From: Simmondsia chinensis
Taxonomy: Eukaryota > Streptophyta > Magnoliopsida > Caryophyllales > Simmondsiaceae
DNA: 64,000 nt
Direction: 5' to 3'
Assembly: GCA_018398585.1 (NCBI GenBank)
Contig: JAGTTD010000008.1
Coordinates: 7,824,501 to 7,888,500 of the forward strand
Numbering within the stretch: position 1 is the first letter of the stretch; each line of letters begins with the position of its first letter. The notes under the pieces are model-generated. The model ran no database searches. It was not told where the DNA came from and saw only the letters and a program-made list of their open reading frames with translations. The translations under genes and the position numbers were made by a program. This document shows positions 56,752-64,000 of the stretch, one piece after another.

Positions 56752-58319
56752 TACTTGATGCATACTCGTTTACTAATCGAGTATTATATTTTTAATACTC
56801 ATAATCAAATTAGGGTATGGGTGGGGAAGAGTATGATTAAAGTATAAAAGAGCATTTAAAGTTAAGGGAACCAAAAGTTCTGGCAATTGAGAAGAAATAA
56901 ATAATTTGACATTAGCGTCCATGAGAACGGGGTAACGATTCTAAACCGTTGCAGTGTCATGTTAGTAATCATTACAGCAAACTCTTATGATAGGAAATTG
57001 TGCGCTACATTTATATTTTCGTTACAAACTCTGTTATAATAAGTACCCTTATGCAAAGGTTTTTGGGTGCTGATCTGCCTTATACTTACATATTCTATTA
57101 CTCATTTCCACAACATATTTGGCTTTTATATGTATGTTTTGTTATAATCTAGGTATATTTAGCCTTGAAGTGCAACAGAGCAAACAAATGTTGAAAATCG
57201 GCATAATCAAGCGTAATTGAGGCATGTTTGAAGACTATTCTAAGAAACTCAGCCATGTATGCAAAGGAAGCACCCATTAGGTGAATATTCGGTCAAAAAA
57301 ATCTATTTATTAAATTGGGTTTTACCGGTTCAACATCTAACTTGTTTTATAAACAAGAACATTGGCCTAAATAGTTGAAGCCCACTTTACAAAACAATTT
57401 CAACTCTGGAAAGAGTGATTGGACAATAGGTTTTAAAGATTTTAGTTTTAAAAATGATTCTCAAGTTGGACAAACTTAAATAGCCATTAAACATATATAT
57501 CTCAACACAGGATCCAGTTTAATAAGCAGACTAATGTTGAATATGAAGTCACGGTGCCCATTTCACGACACAAGACCTATGAAGTCACGGCGCCCATTTC
57601 ACAACACAAGACCATTCATGATAACGAATACTTGCAGACATGCATCCCCTAAGGCGGTAAGAGTGGTCTGGTTTAGCGTATGATCCTACTTTAATCATGT
57701 GAAAAACATGCTAAAACCATATTTGATCCTCAGTCTGTAAGAGATCCTTAATAAGAAGTATCCCCCCCCCCCCCCCCTTCTCTCTCGGGGCGCCTTTTCT
57801 TAGTTATTTTAAAGCCATCCCCATATTGAGGACAAAAAGAAAACGTGGCAATAGTCTTTTGTCTCAAGACCCTGGATAACATACTTGCATGAGCTCAACA
57901 ATAATTCAAACTAATAAACAAAATACGTGATCAGGAATATAATGAGAACACCATATCTTTTTGCTACTGCATTTTTTATGATAATTGTGCAGGTAATAGT
58001 TAGATCAGTTTTTTCTTACTGGTAATTGTGTTGCTCTTTTTGTTGATAACTATGAGGATAATAGTTAGATAAATTTTTACACTGCTACAGTAATAATAGT
58101 TAGATCAAATCATTCCATTTATTGGTAGTTTTTTTCTTGATAACTCCCAAATACTCATTAGATCTTTTTTTTTTTTTTTTTGGGTAACAATTTTTTCACA
58201 TTAGGGAGGAAAGACCAACTCATGCCTTTTAAAATAGTTAGATTGGATTATATTAGATTTGTTTTTTCGTTTTTTTTTTTTTTTTTTTTTTTTGATATAG
58301 CCTACTGTCGATAAATAGG
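56752..58319. other. No gene; small repeats
   Basis: A 36-bp tandem repeat (TATGAAGTCACGG...) lies at 57542-57613, a C-run at 57764-57778, and poly-T tracts at about 58166-58181 and 58270-58293. No supported reading frame is present. Confidence 0.5.
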
Positions 58320-58769
58320 ATTACCTTGTGAGATTTTTGATTAACATGCCATCTAATAAGTTGATTTTTCATTGTTTAGGGTTACTAAAGTTATTGTGTA
58401 ACTTATGTTTTTTTAATTATTTAAATATAACATGTAAGCGTATAAAAGTAAAACAAGAGACTAGAAGACGTAAACGAGAAACTGATACATTTCCCATTGC
58501 AAGAGTAAGCTATTTATAATATAATTCAAGAAACCAAAAGCTATTCTAACTAGCTTAGGATTCCTAATCAAACTTGATTACATCCAAAACCCCATTGATG
58601 ACAATGGTAAATGGGGTGGTCAATTGGAAGACCAAAGGAGGAGGCCCCAACTAAATGCTCACTACTTAATACAATACTATCAAACATAAACACCGAATAA
58701 CACCCCTGTAAAACAACAAAAATACAAAATAAGAAGAAATACAAAATACAAATAATAATACAAGTCTCA
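58320..58769 (-). repeat. Probable 3' LTR of a minus-strand copia
   Basis: On the minus strand TGAGACTTGTATTATT follows a polypurine tract TTGAGGGGGAG. A TATTATAAATAGCTTAC box lies near 58510. The far border is not clear. Confidence 0.5.
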
Positions 58770-59045
58770 AAACTCCCCCTCAAGTTGAAGCATATAAGTT
58801 AACCATGCCTAACTTACTGAGGAGTAACGAAAACAATGGAAACCTAAATGGCTTAGTTAAAAGATTAACCAATTAACCCATGGAATAAACAAACGATTTA
58901 GTGATCTCTTTTACTAAAAGCCACCCACGAACAAAATGACAATCAATCCTGATGTGTTTGGCACATTCATGGAACACCTGGTTGGAAGCAATGTGAAGTG
59001 TAGCCTAACTATCATAGAACATGATGGTTGATCATGCCGAAGACA
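58770..59045 (-). pseudogene. copia RNase H tail relic
   Basis: The minus strand reads TLHIASNQVFHECAKHIRID, CHFVRGWLLVKEITKS, then LLTKPF and LSKLGMVNLYAS, followed by the polypurine tract. This matches the end of copia pol (ASNPVFHERTKHIEID and KLGMxDIYAP are usual). Upstream domains are missing. A plus-strand segment beyond it (59040-59200) reads SESRPTRVPSMPTKYRNYVF, weakly like a copia hinge in the opposite sense. Confidence 0.75.
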
Positions 59046-59459
59046 GAAGATACTCAAACCGAGTTGAGCCTCGATGAGTTTGAGAACAGTGATGGGTGTT
59101 TGGTTATTCTAGATGAGCCAAGTGAGAGTCGACCCACTCGTGTTCCCTCTATGCCAACCAAGTATCGGAACTATGTTTTTGATGTTCCACCTTTATAACT
59201 CATTCTCGTACTACTGTTCCATTGGCTAAGGTACAGTGTACCCACTTTCACATTTTATGACTAATGCACGACTTTATGGCCCCAATGAAAATCAAGTGAA
59301 TGGTAAAAATTTGTTACAGGTCAAGACAAATTACATTAGAGAGAGCGTTAGGTGGAATTGACCAACACTGATGATAATAAGCATTAACAAAATGGAGCTT
59401 AGCCACTGGATGGGTTGCTCTACTACAAAGCCTAGGTCTCCTAGCAAAAAAAAAAATAA

Positions 59460-60190
59460 TAATAATACATAAAAAATTCTACTAATCTCCTGTTATCCCA
59501 ATGATTGCCTGCATCATTCAAAACTGATGAGAAGGCCTATTATAGATAGTTAAAACAACACTGAAACGGTCAAACTTAATAATAACATTAGACCATCCCA
59601 AAGCAAGTGCCAAAAAGCAAACACCTTCTGCCAGCAACGAAGAATTCGAGGCAAAGGAGAAGCACAACCAATCAATCAAGAGACCGTGACAACCATGAAC
59701 AACAACCCCATAAGTAAAACTTCCCTCCTTGTTGTCCCATGCCACATCCACATTGAATTTACATAAAGAAGTTGGAGGTCGAGTTCACCTGGCCTACACG
59801 AAATGAGGGACTGGGCGTGGAGGGGACATAGTGGCCAAGCAGACCTCTTTCAATGCTTTCACTTACTCGAAGAGCTTTGAGTCGATTCCCTTGAAAAATG
59901 GGGAAGCTCTTTTGTTTCCAGATCCATCAACATAAGGACATCTAGCAATAACATCTAAATAACATCTAAATCACAGGCAAAAATAGAGAACAAAGAGTCC
60001 AACCAGGAAAAAAAATAGGAAAGCCAACATGATTTTGTTTAACCCCAATAATATCTAAAAGCACATAAGGCACGAAGGGTTTGCAATAAGGTGTCTTTTA
60101 AAATTGCTTTCACCTATCGTCACCACACTATGACATGCTCCCCAAATGAAGAATTTCACTTAGGTAAACAAGGCACTTTCCAAATTCGAG
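59460..60190 (-). pseudogene. LINE-derived RNase H-like (RVT_3) relic
   Basis: The minus strand reads CKFNVDVAWDNKEGSFTYGV, then FSFASNSSLLAEGVCFLALAL and GWSNVIIKFDRFSVVLTI, following the plant non-LTR RNase H-like domain (NVDAAW, AEAxALxxAL, E(S/C)D). The first Asp and the AEG stretch persist; the ESD Glu is Lys-Phe-Asp. Upstream, degraded pieces such as ARIWKV continue to about 60190. Confidence 0.65.
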
Positions 60191-60564
60191 CAGCACTCTG
60201 ATTAAGCTATGTTGGAATATTTCTCTTAATATGGACTTTTGTTAATTATATTTCGGTTTTGACAGAATAAATTTATGAATTGAATATCTTGTTTACAGAT
60301 GGGTTGTGTGATCATATTGGATTAAGCTTATCTCATTAATTTTATTATGTGGATAATATTTAGTGTAGGCCTATAAATCTGATAAAGTCCCCTTTATGGA
60401 TGGACTCATCATATTATTATAAATAAGAAAGGCCATGTCCCCTCTCCGCTTTAACTAAGGTATACTGTTTCCATGTACGGTTACTATATTGTAGAGAAAG
60501 GGAGAGAAAGATCTAGCCATATTTTCTCATTCATCAAAAATTCTGCAAGTTATTGCTCAACAAG

Positions 60565-61061
60565 TGGGGATGGCAATGGGGCAGGTAAGACCCGTTACCC
60601 ACAAGTATGGGCATAAGTAAGACAGGTAGCGGGTATGGGTTGACCTGTCCCGTACCCGCTACGGGAAGGGGCAAGTACGGGTATACTGTTGTACCCACCT
60701 CGCCCCACTCCATATTCACCATACTCGCTCAATTTTGTATTTATTTGACTTTGAAATTTAAAATATGTTTTTAAATTCAATTACAAAAATTATTTATCAA
60801 TGTTATAATTAAAAATATAACTAAGTTTTTGAAAATAGTATTAAATAATCAATATTGACGGATATCAATAATTGTTTTGTACCTACATTATGGCCGGTAT
60901 AGGGCAGGTATGGGTATGGGTTTGTACCCGCCGAGGCGGGTAAGGGTATCCACTTCATATCCGTGGCGGGTAATGGAATGGGTATGAGTACGAATTTGGG
61001 TGGCGGGTACGAGTGTGGAGGAGACGACCCCCGTTCCTGCGCTGCCCTATTGTCATCCCTA
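60565..61061. mobile_element. hAT-type MITE with 8-bp target duplication
   Basis: The ends TGGGGATGGCAATGGGGC and GCCCTATTGTCATCCCTA are inverted. Flanks TCAACAAG (60557-60564) and TCAACTAG (61062-61069) match at 7 of 8. The interior is rich in GGGTACGGG/CCCGTACCC repeats and is non-coding. Confidence 0.75.
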
Positions 61062-62269
61062 TCAACTAGGTATATATTCTTCTACATTTAGTTTATATAT
61101 ATTATGCTATAAATTCATGTATATGGAAATATTTTCTTACTTGAGGTATCAGAGCATATATACATGGATTTATAGCCATAAAGATTTCAATTCCCTTGTT
61201 CGATTATATGAAACAATGAGGAGTACAATTTAAACTCATATTCTGTAGTGAGATTTTTTCAAAATTTTCCTTTTGGTTCATGATCTAGATTTCTCGTCTT
61301 TTTGACATATATTATGCATCTAAATTTATTATTATGTTAAAACATTGATATAAAAGGTTTAAAATCTTACTTTTGAATCTAAATACAAATTTCATTACTG
61401 GATTGTGTGTTTATCATGAATTATTATTATCAATTTACATGATAATACACACATATCAAAAACTCTAATTTTGGCCAATCAAATGTGACCTATTTTTCTC
61501 AATTCCATGGAACATGTTGATGAATTAAATAGATCCCATTTTCGAATTCTATGAATAGGAAAACCTTGGATTGGGATATTGAATTGTCAAATTTAAATTT
61601 GGATTAAAAAATAAATTAAATATATAAATCGGCCAAATTAAAAAAAAAATACTAACATATCCTTTTTAATTAACACATGCGGTTTACAATATTGAAAGAT
61701 TACATAACCATGTATGGATTATACCTGACACATGTGTTTTACATAGCATATAGATTACATGTGATTAAATTTAAAAAAGGGAAACGGATAATGATGGTGG
61801 TTTACATAACCACATTGCTACACTTTTGAACTGATAGATTAATATTTCATCCCTTATTTTCCGTAACTAACAGATTTAGAAAAAAAAAAAAAAAAAACAG
61901 TAAATTTAGTATGTGATGGGGCGTACATAATGACGATGAACATGGGTCTTATTTATTGACTAAAATTAATAATAATTCAATGTAATAGTTTTTTTAAATA
62001 ATAATTAAACAATTAATTACTATTATGTTTATGTCTGCGATGGTCTTGGATACTGTTAGGGAGTCATATTGCCCCAGGCGACGTACACTTTCTTTTAGTA
62101 GGGTGATATCCTTTGTTATTTTCTTGTTAAAATAATACTAATTTACATGTTGCATTATTCACCCAAAGAAGGGAGCATAATGGTGTGCCTAAACTCTTTA
62201 TGATACAATGGTCGTTTAAAAGATTTATATCTATTGCTCATTGATGATTGCATTCTTTTGTTGAATAGT

Positions 62270-62876
62270 TTCTTTGCATTGAATAATGTCAATACTACCT
62301 TCAAAGTCCTGACTGGGCAAAACTCTAAGAAATGGAGAGAAGATCTTGAATTTTCCTTAGGGATTGCTCACTTGACCTAGCACTTTGCATTGATGCACCT
62401 ACTGCCTTGGTTGATGAGGAAAAAGAATTTTATCAGCATTGGGAAATGTCTAATCATCTTGCTCTTATGGCAAAGAAAAGAACCATAGCTGAACATCTTA
62501 TGAGAGGCTTACCTTGACTGAGAATGCAAAACAATTCCTAGATGTTGCAAGACAACGACAACAGGTGTCCAATAATGCTGAAACTGGAGACCCAATGAGT
62601 AAGCTTATGGGTATGAAATACGATATACAGGGTGGTGTTAGAGGCTATATCCGAAAAATGGTCCACATCCAAACTAAAGTCAAATCTCGTAATGTGACCC
62701 TTTCTGATTCCTTCATAGTTCATCACACTCTTAACAATTTACCCTCTAGTTTTTCCCAAATCAAGATTGCCTATAATATCCAAAAGGAAACCTGGTCTAT
62801 CAACGATCTTATTACCCAGTGTGTTACAGAGAAAAACAAAGTCAAGAGTGAAAACCCTGACATCGCATTACTATTT
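62270..62876 (+). pseudogene. copia Gag (UBN2) relic
   Basis: LTGQNSKKWREDLEFSLGIA is followed, after shifts, by an ORF from 62514 with ENAKQFLDVARQRQQVSNN, SKLMGMKYDIQGGVRGYIRK, IVHHTLNNLPSSFSQIKIAYN and WSINDLITQCVTEKNK. This is the copia Gag core. The ORF ends where the LTR of the next element begins, whose TGA supplies the stop. Confidence 0.8.
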
Positions 62877-63457
62877 TGATGCGGCCGCCATCTCGGCTAA
62901 AGAAGCATTAGCCAAGAGAGGACGAGCTTGGCCAGCACAGGGCTGGAGAGAAGCCAAAGCCAGGCATAATGGCCGCGAAAGAGAAGAATAAGAGTACTTG
63001 GCGTCACCAAACCTTGGCGCCACCACTGGGAAGACGCGGTTTAACAAGGAAGCGTGAAGTTAGTTAGAATTATATAGAGTTTGATTAGGATTAAAATTAG
63101 TTTTTAAATTTTAGATTTAAGCTTTATTTATTTTAAAAGAGAGCATACGGATTGCGATCTCAACCGTTGATTCATATCACACGGATTGAGATCGCAATCA
63201 TTGATTAGATTTAAAATTTGAATTGAATTACTTTAGGGTTAAGAAACCCCTTCTATATAAAGAGAAGGGCACCTAAGGTTTAGTTAGTTGTTGAATTTCC
63301 ATAATTAAAATATGTTTTCCCTTGTTTCTCTGAATTCTTGAGCTGTGAAAAATATAATCTATCTTTCCCCTGTAATTTTTATTCAAGTTTAATAAAATAA
63401 AAGGGAAGGTTGTCATTTTTTTCCTATCCCCCTAATTATCCACGTCACGCTGCATCA
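62877..63457 (+). repeat. 5' LTR of a second gypsy-related element
   Basis: It runs TGATGCGGCCGCCATC to CACGCTGCATCA, 581 bp. It shares GATTGCGATCTCAACCGTTG, CTTTCCCCTGTAATTTTTATT and the closing inverted end with the LTRs at 53568 and 56147, but its first ~150 bp after GCCGCCATC differ. The PBS at 63460 is TGGTATCAGAAC, one change from perfect. Confidence 0.85.
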
Positions 63458-64000
63458 GTTGGTATCAGAACACAGAACGCTTCCTAAACGATGGTCCCAA
63501 GATGTCAAAGGTACGCTACCATCAAGTACGTTCCTAACCGAGACCGACACGCTCAAACGGAACGGAGATTAGATGGTGTTTAGAAGAAACTTAGGCGAAT
63601 TGAGCATTGCTTGATTCAATTGGGGGCAAATCCTGACTTAGAGCCAGGAACCCAGCCCCAACGCCCATTAATACTGGGTGAAAAAATAAAAGATGAAGGA
63701 CAAGATCAAGAATTTGGCATCGGTTGCTGATCTATCGGACCCTGAGTCGAGACAGCATTGGTTCTTTATCGGGACCGCCAAAATTGAAGAACAGAGGGTG
63801 GACACCGACCTCCGTGATGAACTTCCGGAGTTTGCAGAAGAAGGAGAATCGATCTTTGAAGACTCACAGTCTCTTGGTTGGTCTTCTCCACATATTTGAT
63901 AAACCTATCTTTGACAAAGAGGAGGATTTGGATGAGGAAAGGAGTCGCTCGAGGAAAGCATATCCAGAAGAGTTGGAGTCTTATGTACCGTTAACAAGGG
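63458..64000 (+). mobile_element. Interior of the second gypsy-related element (cut by the window end)
   Basis: After the PBS, the gag-like start is recognisable but broken: QRYATIK, RRIEHCLIQLGANPDLEPGT and QRPLILGEKIK. The ORF at 63693-63899 reads NLASVADLSDPESRQHWFFI, GTAKIEEQRVDTDLRDELPE and EEGESIFED. It aligns with 54198-54560 of the complete copy and lacks the frame break seen there, so the two copies are damaged at different places. The rest lies outside the window. Confidence 0.7.

Larger units (their letters stand above)
60210..62876 (+). mobile_element. copia 5' part: LTR, PBS and gag, cut by two later insertions
   Basis: An LTR starting TGTTGGAATATTTCTC (60210) ends near 61140 and is followed by GAGGTATCAGAGC (61143-61155). 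A gag relic lies at 62270-62876. An hAT MITE (60565-61061) sits inside the LTR and the gypsy-related LTR at 62877 truncates gag. About 1.1 kb of AT-rich, non-coding sequence (61160-62269) separates PBS and gag; it probably includes other insertions. Confidence 0.6.

Noticed and set aside
1..64000. CRISPR array, prophage, bacterial operon or host housekeeping gene
   Set aside because: No direct-repeat/spacer pattern, no compact coding, and all recognisable proteins belong to plant transposable elements.

Overview
This window reads as plant nuclear DNA, most likely from an angiosperm with a repeat-rich genome. The reasons are Ty1/copia and Ty3/gypsy retrotransposons whose primer-binding sites match plant initiator tRNA-Met (TGGTATCAGAGC), an autonomous-type plant Helitron carrying Rep-helicase and RPA-like genes, plant L1-type and RTE LINE pieces, SINE copies with a (TTG)n tail, hAT and MULE miniature elements, and long AT-rich stretches. 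I find no convincing host gene, rRNA, tRNA or CRISPR in 64 kb. No species can be named from this alone.

Layout. 1-5.9 kb: a Mutator-type non-autonomous element (46-1055) holding a LINE 3' piece and a SINE, then an hAT-type element (3033-4453, perfect 8-bp target duplication) containing a smaller MITE. 5.9-12.7 kb: a decayed minus-strand copia element split by a tiny 289-bp TRIM (6302-6590) and by a second, internally deleted minus-strand copia (9521-12633, target duplication ATAGG). 14.2-16.1 kb: three inverted-repeat elements lying head to tail between (TA)n/(CA)n runs, one a near-complete 0.8-kb foldback. 16.1-20.2 kb: a putative large solo LTR, an hAT MITE and the 3' end of a copia element. 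20.4-25.5 kb: a full-length Tnt1-type copia with both LTRs. 25.9-29.2 kb: a minus-strand LINE ORF1 with an RRM domain, interrupted by a solo LTR. 29.2-40.3 kb: an 11-kb Helitron. 42.1-44.3 kb: three tandem copies of a ~730-bp unit. 45.6-48.4 kb: a GC-rich LTR-like block and a putative solo LTR. 49.5-50.6 kb: a copia gag-protease relic. 53.6-56.7 kb: a complete 3.2-kb gypsy-related element with 600-bp LTRs, a gag-like ORF and a protease but no reverse transcriptase. 58.3-62.9 kb: further copia and LINE relics. 62.9-64 kb: a second member of the 3.2-kb family, cut by the window edge.

How it fits together. Nearly every coding stretch is broken by stops or frameshifts, so the region is a nest of mostly dead elements. 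Insertion order can be read from interrupted frames and target duplications. The most unusual signals are LTRs that have grown at their 3' ends by ~43-nt units each starting with a PBS-like motif (seen in two LTR types), LTR promoters carrying arrays of a CCGATCGATCGG palindrome upstream of the TATA box, a phase-neutral two-exon duplication in the Helitron, and repeated false polypurine/LTR-start junctions in the gypsy-related element.
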